40,461 nucleotides of DNA from a virus. Both the position numbers and the translations under genes were made by a program. The DNA is taken from IMG/VR virus record IMGVR_UViG_3300046468_000948, positions 1 to 40,461 of that record; one strand, 5' to 3'. This document shows, one piece after another, positions 29,001 through 39,670 of this stretch. Under the pieces are notes generated by a model, which was given only the letters and a program-made list of their open reading frames with translations, searched no databases and was not told the DNA's origin. The stretch's first letter is position 1. Every line of letters starts with the position of its first letter.

Positions 29001-32000
29001 AACTTGAATCAACTGGTACTCCACCAAAGTCATTTATATCAAACGTATTTTGAATTGTTCCTGATGCGGCGTTCAATGTTCCTGTATTAATACCTGCTAT
29101 TGAATTAAAAGTAGTATCACCAAGTAATAATGAAGTTCCTTCTGATACTATTTTAATTCTGTTTGCATCTGCTGTAATTGTTACTTCAGTATTACTTGCT
29201 GAAGTTAACGCATTTTGAATTTGCGTAATAGCTGAATTCATTGTAGTATCAATTGGTGCTGTAACTGTTGTAGCAGTATATGCTGTACTTAATCCTAGTA
29301 TAGTTTGTGCAGAACCAGTTACTGATAATGTAATGTTTGTACTTGTTAATTTTAATCTATTTGAATCAGCTGATGCAACTACATTAGATAAATTTGTTGT
29401 ATTATTAATTTGCTGAACTATTTCTGATAAATTCAATGGAGTTGATTGCTGTCCAATTTCTGTAGGAGGTGCAACTACACTTCCACCTGCAAGAAATCCT
29501 AAATCTGTATTACTTGAACCTGATGCTAACGTTAATGTTGCTGTAGGATCTGTTGTAGTAAATATAATTTGAAGGAATCCAGAATTAGCAACTAAACCAG
29601 CTGTTACTCCAGTAATTCCTGCATTGTTAATTTGAGCTACTATCTGTGCAGTATTCATATTGTCTGGTACGTGGGTTAGTGTTATTACTACTGCATCATT
29701 CAATGATGGTGCTGACGTAAGAGTTAACACTTGTCCATTAACTGTCCAATTAGAAGTTACTACACCTGCAACTGTTACACTAGCAACACTATAGGTAGTG
29801 TTTGATAATGTTTGATTTATTGTATATGCTGTTTGAATAATAGGTTGGTGAGTTACAGTTATATCAACTGTCTCACCACCTACCATTGCTGGGTTGTTAA
29901 TTGTAACAACCTGTCCTGCCACGGTATAGTTTGTAGTTGGTGTACTGTCTACTTCCACTTTTAGAACACTCCAAGTACTTGGACTTAACTGGGCCGAAAC
30001 TGTAAAATCTGTTTGTGATGCTGTAGCTGTATTTGTTTCTGTAGCATCTGCTGGTGCTTGGTTTGTTGCTGACTTTGTTTCTACAACATCTGCTGGCGTT
30101 GTATCAAAGTCAACTATAGAACCATTAATTGTAATTTGCTTACCCGTTACATCATTAATACTTGGGTTAGCAACGTTACCTGTTATTACTGCATTACCTG
30201 TAACTATTGTAACGTTTTCTGTTTTAGTAAATCCAATACTTACTCCATCAATAATTAATGTCTCACTTGGTAAGAATGTTGGACTTACTACAGTACCTAC
30301 TGCTTCTATATCTTGATATTCTGTTGCTGTATCATTAAATGTAACCGTAGTACCTGCAATGTTTGCAACTGTTCCACTAGGAAATACTGGGTTAGTCACT
30401 GTACCTATTTCAGTTATATTAGGTGCCAGTTCAGTAAGTCCTGTAAAATTAACACTACATTTCCATAGTTGACCGTTGTGTCTTACTAGGTCATCTTTTT
30501 TATAACTTGTAGTTGAATTCCATGTTGGTATTGTTGCATATGAGTCTGTGGAATCAAAAACATATTTCATTTTTGTTAAATTTGCTATATGGTATTTTGT
30601 TTCTGTTGTTAATGTTTCTCCACCAGTTAATATGTCTGAACTTGAATCATCATAACTTAATGTTTCAAATGTTGTTGCTACATCATTTATAATTTTTGTT
30701 GTATCAACACTAGTTAGGTCAATAGCTAAAGGTAAGTTTATAATATCATTTGATACTAATTCCATTTCAAATGGTTCTTGTAAATCATCATTACCAAGTG
30801 TAGACTGTCTAAACATATATTGTTCAAAAACTGATAAACTTGTTTTACCACCGTCAAGTAATGTTGATCTTCCAAATCTTTCAACTGCACCTTTTGTACC
30901 TTGTTGTTTAATACTACCTTGGTGAAATCTTGTAATAGTATTTTTATTCAGTCCTAATCCATCTAACCAAACTTTATCTATATTACCAATAGCTAAATCT
31001 TTTGATTTAGTAATAGACTTATTAAATTCATCTACATCTGTTCTGTAAATATCGTCAACGGCTTGTACTGCACTATCAAAGTTTTCAACAATATGATCAC
31101 CAAACACTAGATAACCTGGTGCTTTCTTTTCACCATTCCATTCTTGTGTAAGTTGACCTCTAACTAATAATCTATGTTGTCTTTTATTTTTTACGTCATC
31201 ATATACAGTGACTCCTAATGCGGTTGTATTTTCAAATATCAATGCGTGTTCAAAGTTCGTACTAGCGGTAGTAATACTTCCAATAAGTTTTTGGTTTTTA
31301 GTTTCAACTGATACTATTCCATCTTTTCTTGATATGCTTAAATCAGTTTGTTCAATCTTATTGCTGAACATATCAAGTATGCTATTATTGTTATAGCTTA
31401 ATTCGTTGTAAGGATAAACCGATCCTGACTCAGGAGTATAAGTAAGTCTTCTTCCTATCTGTAATATATAAGTATCATTTTCTTCAGCAGTATTTGTCCA
31501 ATTAACAAAGTCAGCCGCGTTTTGATCACCTTCAAACTGTAGGTTATATCCTTGGCTTTCTAAATATTTCCAGTAACCTCTAACAAAACTATAAACATCT
31601 TGTATCTTACTAACCTTACTGCCAAACTCTAATGTGCTAGGTGTACTTACAAATTTATTATATCTTCTTACCGTAGCACCGTTAATAGTCTGTAATTCAA
31701 AATCTGTTCCATTGCTAATATTAGGTTCAAAGAATTTAAATTCTCTTTTATTATCTGCTACACCAGTTACAGTATATGCATCTGGAGTTTTAGTAATTAA
31801 TACTATAGATGCGTTAACAAAATCATTAGCTGTACCTTCATACATTGAGATATTATAATCACTATCGCCAAATTCAAAATCACCATAGTAACTAGTTTCT
31901 CCAAAGATGTTTAATAAATGTTTACTACTATACCCTTCAAGTTTTTGTAATAATTTTGTTGTTAGATTATTATACAACTCTTTAAAGTTTTTATCTAACT

Positions 32001-35000
32001 GTTTTCTTAAAATGTAATTATGTTGAGCCTGTGATATTCCGTTAGCTACATATGATACTTCTTTTAATTCTAATTCGTAACTAACTGTTACACCGCTCAT
32101 ACTATCACTATACGAAAGTATAGGTTCACCTGTAAAGTGTGTTCCTCTACCTACCATACTTGTTGCAGTAATTTTGCCACCTGTGGATTTAAATCTTGCA
32201 GTACCTAAAACACTATCGTAGCTATCTAATAAGTAAAACTCGTTTGTATCAGTTAATCCTGAACTACTTAATATCTTAATACTGTTAATAGTTTTATAAG
32301 TTTCACCAGGCATAGTAAAACAAGAACTATTTAAATATCTTTTAGTATATGATGTATAGTAATCTCTTACCTTGCCAGGTTGAAAATAATCTGACCATGC
32401 TCTAGTAGGATTTAATTTTAACATAGCATTAACAGTCATTGCCTGACCTAATGCAGATTGACGCCATTCTATTTCTACAGGACCCCAATCACCAAACACA
32501 AATTCTTGTGCGGCATCTGAAGCTGTAGGAGCACCTAGTACTGTATCGGGATTTACTAAATCACCGTTTGTATCTACAGGACAATTATTAGTAAAGTCCC
32601 AATAACGTCTTGCATATTTTATATCTTGTTCTGTATCTGGCGATGCTTGTGGTTTTACAATACCATTTGATAATGCATTAAGTAATGCAGTTCTTTTTGT
32701 AGCATCAGTCCAACTAAAGTAGGTATCCCACCAAGTAGGCTTAAATGAATAACCTAACATATGCCACGGTGTTAAGTGTGGTGTAGAGGTGCCAAATACC
32801 GTCATATAAGCACCTTTATAATGTCCTGGTAGTTTGTTAGTACCAAACTTATTACCTATGCTTAATGAGCTGTAATTCCAAGTAAATGGATCAGTTTGAT
32901 CATAATAGTTCGCAATATTTAAACTTGTCTTTTCATTTTTATTAGCCCAAGTTTGATAAAACTTTTCTAAATAATTATCAATGTCTGCTAACTTATACCA
33001 AGTAGATATATGTTGACTTGGCATATAATCTGTAGCACTTTTATATTTGTCTTTGATACAATAATCATCTCTATACATTAAATCTTGTACAGGTAGTCCT
33101 GCGTAAATTCTTTTTTCTAAATCAAACAATGCCGCGTGTACAGGATCAAAGTTAGCTCCAGTTACATCTGTAATTTGTCCAGTTAGTGTATAAGTATCAC
33201 CATCGTGTGTGTACAAGGTTGAACCAACTACTTGTGGTTGCATACCATAAGCTAATCCAAGTTTAACCATACTAGGTGGAATATAACATTTGTTATCCAT
33301 TTGGTTGTATACTACATTAAGTATTGGATTAGTGTTAACATTATCAAGTGCCGCATATGTAAGTTTTAAATATACAGTATCACCAATTATATCATAATCT
33401 GTGTCTTTTAATAATATTCTTTCTACTTGTTTATTATTTCCATCGTTTTCAGTTAGATATACATATACATGATCTCTGATATTTTGATCACCGTGTATAT
33501 CAAATTTTGTTTTAAATTCTTTTACAGTAGTATCTGTTATAGTAAATGTTTCAATATCATATGTGTTATGATATACCATATTAGAATTATTATAAAGTTC
33601 TGAATCTTTTTTATTTCTAATAATTTCTTTAATAGCAGATTCAGTTAAAAGTTTTATACTAGAATTATTTGATCCTACAGTATATAATCTTTTAACCTGT
33701 GCTAAAAATCTTTTTCTAAATGCATACCAATCATTAGCCTGTTCATTTAATATTGCAGTTATGTTTAAATCTTTATCTGAGTAATTTATATCATGCATTA
33801 TACTAATGTCTGGATGCACAAACATTGTACCTCCGTAATATGGAGTATGAACAATGCTAGAATAATTATTATCACCAAACATAGTTCCAGAGTAACCTGG
33901 ATTAACTGTAAGTTTGTCTAACCAATGATCGATTGTTTCACTCATAGTAAATTCATATATACGTTTGTTATTGGCATTATGTTCTAGTGTTTCTGGAAAA
34001 CTAATATTTGTTGTTGGATTACTTGCATCATTATTTGTCCAAACAAAGTCAACTAAATCTCCTGTAGTAAATAAACTTTGATCAATAACTAAAGTAGTAG
34101 CATTTGCACTTACCAAAGATGTTGGAACTGGATTACCGTTAACTTTAACATTGTAAAACAGTTCATCCCAATCTTTTGAAATTGTCATAGATGCTATTTC
34201 AGTATTGTCTGCAAGTATAGTAAAGTGATCACCATCGCTGTTTGATCCAGTAACTATTGTAATTTTGGAACCACTTCTAGTTATAGTCATATCTGGTATT
34301 GCATTACCTCCAGGATTCTCAATATCAACTGGTCCTGCTAGAAATGTAATAGTTTTTCCTGTTAAATTATTTAATGTAAATGTTTGTTCTACACCAACTA
34401 AATGTCTAGTCTTTTTAACAGACTCGTTGTAAGTGCCATCGTTGTTGCATTTAGCTAATACAGTTACATTACCTTTAACAATTACATTATATTCTTCTTC
34501 GGGTCTCCAATTATTTTTACCAACTGGTATAGTTAATGCTGTGTCGGGTATTGTAATTTCATACTGTTTAGTTTCTTTGGCGCCTGTTAAAGTTCCTGAT
34601 GGTTTATAAAATGTTTCTAAGTTTCCTGAGTTTTTAATATGATTATAACCTGCTAATGGTTTTGCATATCTTATATTTTGTATTGTATCGTCATATGATT
34701 TTTTGTAGTTTTTAGTTAGTAAGAAATTTTCAAATTCATACTCTGCACCCTTAGGTGTATCTTTATAACTTAATACATGATTAATTTCAGGATCAACAAA
34801 TGTTCCTGTTCCAACTTTATATCCAAAAATCTTTTCACCGGCAAATCCTGTAGAGTATATATCTTCTAAAGGAATACCTTCACAGTTATAAAATTTGTAT
34901 AATGGATACTGATTAATTTTTGTTTTTTGTTGACCTAATGTAATTGTATTATTTTTATAATAAACATCTGCATATCTCCAATCTGCGTAAGCAGGATTTG

Positions 35001-36564
35001 CTACAGAGTTAATTTGCATAACATCATTATCTGCTAAAGTTTTTATAGCAACAAAGTTCAAAGCTGTTTTTTGATAAACTTTAGTATCACTATTATCTAT
35101 ATAAACATATGTAGCATCAATTGGAAGAACAGATAAATCTTCTCCACTTACTACACCATAGTCAATTTTACCTACTTTATTTGCTACCAATGATTTTTCT
35201 GCATAGTTCCATAAATTTAATTCTTCATTGTATTCTATAATTGGTCTCTGTGCAATTCTATTTTCATTTAATATTTCAGTAAAATCATGTGTTGGAATTA
35301 ACTCTTGTACTTTATTAATAGTAGCAAAGTTAACCCAGCTATTTGTTCTACTCCAAGCAGTTTGATATACATCTCCTCTATCTATAACAATATAATCTTT
35401 GTTTGGTGTTAGTGGAGCCTGGTGATCCCATTTTTCGTTATCTTCATCGTGTCCATCTAGTGAATTAATTAAAGCAAGTTCGTTAGCAGTTATACCTGCT
35501 ACATTTGTTGCTGTCCATTTATTATTACTAAATGTAGCATCAACTAATTTTTTAAATGAAACATCTTTTGTTGATGCATCTACTTGTGTAATATAAATTG
35601 ATTCTGTGTTTGTAGTTTGACCATTGTGAACCCAACCAGCAGTAAATCTTATTAAAGTATTTTCTTTAAACTGTGCAGGATTGCTATCCTCGTTTCCAAA
35701 AATAAATCCGTCAAACAAAGGAAGTCTATTTGTATCAGCATTATAAGCATCTACTAATGCTTGTGGCGATTGATTACTAGTAGCCCAATAACTGTTTGCA
35801 GTATTTGGAGAAACTCTTACAGGTTCACCAGTATCCCATACACCATAGTTTCTTTTTGATAGTTTACTATAACTATTGTAAACTTTAACTCCATTTGAGT
35901 CTTTATATAATTCTAATTTTGTTTCTGGATTATTTGCAGTTACTAGATAAGTTTTATCTTTTACAGTTGAATCCCAACCTGTTCCACTAAATTTTATAAT
36001 CATGCCAACTTCTAGTACAAACGAATTATTATCGTCAGTTAGTTTATATGCTGGCACACGCAACATATCAATAAGAGGATCTTTGTTCGCTCCTGTATAA
36101 ACACTTTCGTATACAGGCATTTCTTCAACCCATCTATAATTTTTAAAGTTTAAAAATTTGTCAACATTAATTGGAGGACTAAATGTAAATTTACTTGATG
36201 AATAAGACGCATTATAATTGTAAGCATTAAAGTTTTGATTTATTGCATATGTTATATCATCAAAAGAAATTTTGTTAGTTAAGTCTTGGTTATTATTATA
36301 AGATACTATAGCAGGTGCTAGTTGAGTTTTGTTTCTTATAGTAGCATCAACACTAGGAGTTATATATTTGTCTGTAGATACTGAATACTTTCCACTATTA
36401 TTTCCTATGTATCCATTAACTTGTCCTAGCGGTCCTTTTGAAACCATTTGGTCAAGGGTACTATCTAACCAACTTTTATTAATGTCTGTTTGAAAAACAT
36501 TAGGTAAAAAGTTACTAGTTTTAATTTTGTTTACCTTGTTTGGGCCTGCTTTCTTTTTAGACAT
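26077..36564 (-). CDS. Giant baseplate-wedge protein in gp7 position (3495 aa)
   Basis: A single 10.5-kb frame directly after the gp6-like gene, the place of gp7 (1032 aa in T4), so about three times as long. No frameshift or stop. The N-terminal part (to about 1900) is an uninterrupted mix of short beta segments and Asn/Asp/Tyr-rich loops. Around 2015 lies a carbohydrate-binding-like segment (WNSTTSYKKDDLVRHNGQLWK). Residues about 2185-2295 hold two tandem beta-modules (TDFTVSAQL... and TYSVASVTV...). Residues about 2300-2500 hold three I-x-x-I-N repeats. Residues about 3375-3460 hold a second fibre-type module (STTAFDDTGLVYIGGEIIEY). It probably forms the baseplate periphery and may carry sugar-binding modules. 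Homology to gp7 is by position, not by motif. Confidence 0.65.
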   Translation of the reverse strand: MSKKKAGPNKVNKIKTSNFLPNVFQTDINKSWLDSTLDQMVSKGPLGQVNGYIGNNSGKYSVSTDKYITPSVDATIRNKTQLAPAIVSYNNNQDLTNKISFDDITYAINQNFNAYNYNASYSSSKFTFSPPINVDKFLNFKNYRWVEEMPVYESVYTGANKDPLIDMLRVPAYKLTDDNNSFVLEVGMIIKFSGTGWDSTVKDKTYLVTANNPETKLELYKDSNGVKVYNSYSKLSKRNYGVWDTGEPVRVSPNTANSYWATSNQSPQALVDAYNADTNRLPLFDGFIFGNEDSNPAQFKENTLIRFTAGWVHNGQTTNTESIYITQVDASTKDVSFKKLVDATFSNNKWTATNVAGITANELALINSLDGHDEDNEKWDHQAPLTPNKDYIVIDRGDVYQTAWSRTNSWVNFATINKVQELIPTHDFTEILNENRIAQRPIIEYNEELNLWNYAEKSLVANKVGKIDYGVVSGEDLSVLPIDATYVYIDNSDTKVYQKTALNFVAIKTLADNDVMQINSVANPAYADWRYADVYYKNNTITLGQQKTKINQYPLYKFYNCEGIPLEDIYSTGFAGEKIFGYKVGTGTFVDPEINHVLSYKDTPKGAEYEFENFLLTKNYKKSYDDTIQNIRYAKPLAGYNHIKNSGNLETFYKPSGTLTGAKETKQYEITIPDTALTIPVGKNNWRPEEEYNVIVKGNVTVLAKCNNDGTYNESVKKTRHLVGVEQTFTLNNLTGKTITFLAGPVDIENPGGNAIPDMTITRSGSKITIVTGSNSDGDHFTILADNTEIASMTISKDWDELFYNVKVNGNPVPTSLVSANATTLVIDQSLFTTGDLVDFVWTNNDASNPTTNISFPETLEHNANNKRIYEFTMSETIDHWLDKLTVNPGYSGTMFGDNNYSSIVHTPYYGGTMFVHPDISIMHDINYSDKDLNITAILNEQANDWYAFRKRFLAQVKRLYTVGSNNSSIKLLTESAIKEIIRNKKDSELYNNSNMVYHNTYDIETFTITDTTVKEFKTKFDIHGDQNIRDHVYVYLTENDGNNKQVERILLKDTDYDIIGDTVYLKLTYAALDNVNTNPILNVVYNQMDNKCYIPPSMVKLGLAYGMQPQVVGSTLYTHDGDTYTLTGQITDVTGANFDPVHAALFDLEKRIYAGLPVQDLMYRDDYCIKDKYKSATDYMPSQHISTWYKLADIDNYLEKFYQTWANKNEKTSLNIANYYDQTDPFTWNYSSLSIGNKFGTNKLPGHYKGAYMTVFGTSTPHLTPWHMLGYSFKPTWWDTYFSWTDATKRTALLNALSNGIVKPQASPDTEQDIKYARRYWDFTNNCPVDTNGDLVNPDTVLGAPTASDAAQEFVFGDWGPVEIEWRQSALGQAMTVNAMLKLNPTRAWSDYFQPGKVRDYYTSYTKRYLNSSCFTMPGETYKTINSIKILSSSGLTDTNEFYLLDSYDSVLGTARFKSTGGKITATSMVGRGTHFTGEPILSYSDSMSGVTVSYELELKEVSYVANGISQAQHNYILRKQLDKNFKELYNNLTTKLLQKLEGYSSKHLLNIFGETSYYGDFEFGDSDYNISMYEGTANDFVNASIVLITKTPDAYTVTGVADNKREFKFFEPNISNGTDFELQTINGATVRRYNKFVSTPSTLEFGSKVSKIQDVYSFVRGYWKYLESQGYNLQFEGDQNAADFVNWTNTAEENDTYILQIGRRLTYTPESGSVYPYNELSYNNNSILDMFSNKIEQTDLSISRKDGIVSVETKNQKLIGSITTASTNFEHALIFENTTALGVTVYDDVKNKRQHRLLVRGQLTQEWNGEKKAPGYLVFGDHIVENFDSAVQAVDDIYRTDVDEFNKSITKSKDLAIGNIDKVWLDGLGLNKNTITRFHQGSIKQQGTKGAVERFGRSTLLDGGKTSLSVFEQYMFRQSTLGNDDLQEPFEMELVSNDIINLPLAIDLTSVDTTKIINDVATTFETLSYDDSSSDILTGGETLTTETKYHIANLTKMKYVFDSTDSYATIPTWNSTTSYKKDDLVRHNGQLWKCSVNFTGLTELAPNITEIGTVTNPVFPSGTVANIAGTTVTFNDTATEYQDIEAVGTVVSPTFLPSETLIIDGVSIGFTKTENVTIVTGNAVITGNVANPSINDVTGKQITINGSIVDFDTTPADVVETKSATNQAPADATETNTATASQTDFTVSAQLSPSTWSVLKVEVDSTPTTNYTVAGQVVTINNPAMVGGETVDITVTHQPIIQTAYTINQTLSNTTYSVASVTVAGVVTSNWTVNGQVLTLTSAPSLNDAVVITLTHVPDNMNTAQIVAQINNAGITGVTAGLVANSGFLQIIFTTTDPTATLTLASGSSNTDLGFLAGGSVVAPPTEIGQQSTPLNLSEIVQQINNTTNLSNVVASADSNRLKLTSTNITLSVTGSAQTILGLSTAYTATTVTAPIDTTMNSAITQIQNALTSASNTEVTITADANRIKIVSEGTSLLLGDTTFNSIAGINTGTLNAASGTIQNTFDINDFGGVPVDSSLDPATFNILVTDDSEYENASVESINTKFFGYNIFQVTQNNVPLYSESTDGTHCGICAGTATSDGNDAEVTTNTDHGLQVGDFVMLLNTTTTPNIDGIHKVTKLGSGTNSGRIFYIDEFIKECGNAVSVMPLVTTRFATTAQRDSALIKTHWNLPTGTIVVASRDTNNVRGTYVSSTSLIGTGLNEVRQTIARPTNTDIDSIIIYNHKSNQTKVQLEAFDPMRKVIPGIAEQNLDYSNVNDNAIYNTTTDENRFTDNDNAWGSEQVGTRWWDTSQVRYFDYDQGDNSYRKDMWGKLFPGSEIVVWEWIKSTVAPDDYAESVEQQKEMFGVPATGEAYIIYDTVAKETNYYYTQEQEYNVSTGNYDDVYYFWVKNKTTINDTRTLSAFDVANIIENPSANGISWFAVLDNNTFIIDNVSFYVEDTSTVLQINKAGDKFKSHNEWTLITKDLDTIPEYYVEGMKYNLSGWDKDSSKIPFTALHKFNKYGDDLDSGQTWFNNLITARRNAIITINDLLTTVNLYDEYRDSWNKTLVANNFPRYLWKWKDYKLETYLGNLNYTATVTSSDQLETTIDKTLDKVVQLPIYDTDLKLDRSEIYYYNEDKWILVHKKNSTVEFDVDLLCPTGGYDNVPFDSRGWDHANVAGFWQTLIEALKKDIFVQYHKLKMNKLFFSIIDYTLSSFAQTNWIRKTTYVKVEIDSQIDTTSRAYKKDNLVNALGYIQDIKPFHTKISTVKTNYKVIDEATLTVTETPKHVITMNTQDFTPTFNGTTYVGADSTDIVTGGDFTSTPADTIEAINFLSPYNFNVNEGEKRNSFVNINPLELLRINVQTNQTGNTTANSSRTFTHIQDAAGNVKAYALLESRKSTLTSAIDEDSTDLSLASTTAFDDTGLVYIGGEIIEYAKTDATTLKIMKRAVGQTFIVSADTGDAVVQISNYQLTFANDTVSYNQTGGSLLSTPVSEPAQELQDFGRGIEL

Positions 36565-36567
36565 TTA

Positions 36568-39500
36568 TTATGTTCCTGCTCTAATGTTTTCATCTGTTAT
36601 ATTCTGAATAATGTCAATATCGTTAACACTTACGTCGGGAATAATAAGTTCGTCGCTGTTTGGTAAAAACTCAAACATATCACCAAATACACTACCTGAA
36701 CCCTGTGGCACAATAACAAAACTACTTAACACACCTGCAAGTTTTTTATGCACGTATGCCGCTAATTCTGTAAAGTAAAATGTTTCTCCAAAATCCCAAT
36801 TTGAAGAATCAAAAAATTCTTTAATAGACTCTACAGTCTTATTTTTTAAATCAGTGTCAGTTATATTTGATCCTATAAGTTTAATTACTCTGAATCTTGC
36901 TTTCAATGCATTTTCTGCATTTGCACCAAACAAACATTTGTATCTTATAGGTTTATAAACTATAGTATCACTCATAGCTTTCTTTTCACCACTTGACGCA
37001 AACATCTGTCCTAGTTCATAACTTGTTGGTGGTAAAGGCATATTTGGAATTGTACCTAATAGCCAATTTTTATATTCTGTATCATATGCTGTAGTTAAAG
37101 CAAATACATCAATAACGTTTGTAAAGCTAGGATCAACTACTTGGTTGTCAGAAGCAATATGCTCCCATTCAAAGTTCATATTTTCTTTACCTGTATAAAA
37201 AGTGTCGTCTACTGATATTTGCGTTGATCCTACTGTATCAAAAAATACTTCAGGATTATCTGGTCTACTATCTGCATTACCATCCACAAGTACTAATCTA
37301 TAAGTGTTTAGTCCTAACTGATCGTATCCATATACATAAAATTTTCCTAGTTTAGCAATAGCATTATTTGAAACACCTAATGCTTGTATGCAATCTCTTT
37401 TTGATTTTTTAGTAAAAGAACTAATTTCCATTTCGTTTTGAATATTACCAAGGCGAACAGAATTACTAGTAAAGTTAAATCTTATAGTTCTTAAATGTAT
37501 ATCATATTGTTGATTATTATAATTAAAATATATTGACCAACTAGCATCTTCTAAATCAAAGTTATCAGGAAATTGTGTATTGGTACTAAATGTTTCAGGG
37601 CTAGTATCTACTTCCCAACTTTTATTTTTATAATTATATTTTATACTAAATGATCTTTTAGAATCAATATAAGCAATAATAATATTTCTTTCACTTGTGC
37701 TAAAGTTTCTCGACAATGCTGGATATATAATATCTAATGTACTATTAGATGGAATGTCAGTATCAAGAATAATTGATCCTATACCATCGTTTTGAACACC
37801 AGTTGGTTCACCTGCACTTGTTCCTGTACCTTCTATACCTAAACCATAATTGAATACATCTGTAACCTTTGCCCATTTGCTACCACTTGATGTTGTAAAT
37901 TTAAGTAAAGCACCAGGGGTTATATATTGCATATATGAGTCTACTGTATCACCAACTCTAACAATATCATTATTAGTATCAGTTATGTATCCAGTCTTAA
38001 CACCACTTACGGTTTGACTTGGACTTTGCCATACAAAAGAATCTGCAGTATAGTTATGTTGTGTTCTTAGTCCACTAAATGCACTTCTATATTTTGTATA
38101 GTATAAATTTATATATTCGTCATTGTTAATAATATCTTTTACATATTTGTTAAACAGTTGACTTGAATTATATGAACCACTAGTCGAAGATGTATGTAAT
38201 CTTTCATCTTGATATAATCTAGCATCATCGCCTTGCAAGTATAAATTACTGTATTCACCTGTAGGATCAATAAATTTTGAATATCTGCTGTGTCCACTAA
38301 ATGTTCTGTTTACACTTTTTACTTTTACTACTCCACCTGTGTTATTAGATAATATAGTATTGTAGTCTTGAGCAGTAATCATTCTGTCTTGACTTGCATA
38401 ATTCTTAGGTGCATTTTCTCTTATACTATCTAGCGATTCACTTGATGTAGCATTTGTAATTGCTTGTTTTAATTGTAAAGTAAATACTGCATTATAAGTA
38501 TTACCATCACGTCCTGTATAGTTTACATTAATTTTTTTGTTAGTTAAATCATCTGGACGTACCACATAAGATGAGTTCTCACTTGGTCTATACCAAACTC
38601 TAATTGTGCCTTTTGGGATATTACCAAAAGTTCTATCAGGAAATAAAATTGATATTTCATTGTTCTCTCTAGTCTTAACACTAAAGATATCTCTAATACC
38701 TGATGCTAAATTATTATAAACTATATTGCTATTAACATCTTTAACTTTAGTCCATTCTTTAATAAGGTTTCCGGTTGTACTTATATTTTGTACAAAGCAA
38801 TCTGTGTTATTAATATTAGGGATAGTAATATCTAATACATTACTATCAATTGGATCTTCAATAGCAAAATCTTGATATGATAATTCACCTTGTTTTACTC
38901 CAAAGAAGAAACCTGTGTTAGCACTATTGATTCCTCTGCCGTCATTCTTAAAATACATTCCAATGTTAGAAACTGGATCTGGAGATTTTTCTTTGAATGT
39001 TAAATTAGTTTCATCATAATCACTGCTAATAATATTAAATGTTCTTGTAGAACCTGTTACTACACCTTCAACATCAAACTTAATTTGATTTGGTGTATTA
39101 TTTAAATCGTAAAAATCTGTTCTAATATTATTAAGTACTACACTTTTATTTGGACTACCATATTGATTACTATTTTGTAAAGTTGAATTTACTATGGTAA
39201 TAAAATCATCTAAGTTATTAACATCATTAGTAACTTCATATTTAATTTCTTTTCCACCTAAACTTGTTCCTGCACTACCAATAACTGCTTCGTTTGTTTT
39301 AACTGCAACAACTTTCATTTCACCATACGCAGGCACATTACGTCTTGGAGAGTATCCTAAAAATTCAGCTAATTTAAAAACTGATTCTTGTTTTTCTGCT
39401 GTTGTTAAAAAGTTATTTCTAGCATTAAGATCTACTCTGTATGCTAGGTTGTGTCCAAATTGAGCTACTACATCAAGTAGTGATACAAATTCAGCTGATT

Positions 39501-39669
39501 CAATCCAGTCATTATAATTTTCTGGATATGTGTTACGGACATAGTCAACCATTGCAGTTCTAATTGTATCATAATCAAATGCTTGAAAGTTAGCATTAAC
39601 GTAAGATTCATAAACTACAGTATAGTCTTCTGCCGCAAATATTTTATTTTGTCTAGTTTTTTGTGCCAT
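36568..39669 (-). CDS. gp6: Baseplate wedge protein gp6-like (1033 aa)
   Basis: N-terminal region FDYDTIRTAMVDYVRNTYPENYNDWI, SAEFVSLLDVVAQFGHNLAYRVDLNARNNFL and TAEKQESVFKLAEFLGYSP is the hallmark of T4-like gp6 (baseplate_J-type) proteins. gp6 forms the ring of heterodimers that joins the baseplate wedges and changes shape on contraction. T4 gp6 is 660 residues; this one has a longer insert-rich middle and C-terminus. It follows gp25 with a 1-nt gap and precedes the giant gene, the order expected for marine T4-like phages. Confidence 0.85.
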   Translation of the reverse strand: MAQKTRQNKIFAAEDYTVVYESYVNANFQAFDYDTIRTAMVDYVRNTYPENYNDWIESAEFVSLLDVVAQFGHNLAYRVDLNARNNFLTTAEKQESVFKLAEFLGYSPRRNVPAYGEMKVVAVKTNEAVIGSAGTSLGGKEIKYEVTNDVNNLDDFITIVNSTLQNSNQYGSPNKSVVLNNIRTDFYDLNNTPNQIKFDVEGVVTGSTRTFNIISSDYDETNLTFKEKSPDPVSNIGMYFKNDGRGINSANTGFFFGVKQGELSYQDFAIEDPIDSNVLDITIPNINNTDCFVQNISTTGNLIKEWTKVKDVNSNIVYNNLASGIRDIFSVKTRENNEISILFPDRTFGNIPKGTIRVWYRPSENSSYVVRPDDLTNKKINVNYTGRDGNTYNAVFTLQLKQAITNATSSESLDSIRENAPKNYASQDRMITAQDYNTILSNNTGGVVKVKSVNRTFSGHSRYSKFIDPTGEYSNLYLQGDDARLYQDERLHTSSTSGSYNSSQLFNKYVKDIINNDEYINLYYTKYRSAFSGLRTQHNYTADSFVWQSPSQTVSGVKTGYITDTNNDIVRVGDTVDSYMQYITPGALLKFTTSSGSKWAKVTDVFNYGLGIEGTGTSAGEPTGVQNDGIGSIILDTDIPSNSTLDIIYPALSRNFSTSERNIIIAYIDSKRSFSIKYNYKNKSWEVDTSPETFSTNTQFPDNFDLEDASWSIYFNYNNQQYDIHLRTIRFNFTSNSVRLGNIQNEMEISSFTKKSKRDCIQALGVSNNAIAKLGKFYVYGYDQLGLNTYRLVLVDGNADSRPDNPEVFFDTVGSTQISVDDTFYTGKENMNFEWEHIASDNQVVDPSFTNVIDVFALTTAYDTEYKNWLLGTIPNMPLPPTSYELGQMFASSGEKKAMSDTIVYKPIRYKCLFGANAENALKARFRVIKLIGSNITDTDLKNKTVESIKEFFDSSNWDFGETFYFTELAAYVHKKLAGVLSSFVIVPQGSGSVFGDMFEFLPNSDELIIPDVSVNDIDIIQNITDENIRAGT

Positions 39670-39670
39670 G

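Noticed and set aside
26552-39463. Plus-strand ORFs inside the giant and gp6-like genes
   Set aside because: Low-complexity, hydrophobic shadows of long, clearly coding minus-strand frames.
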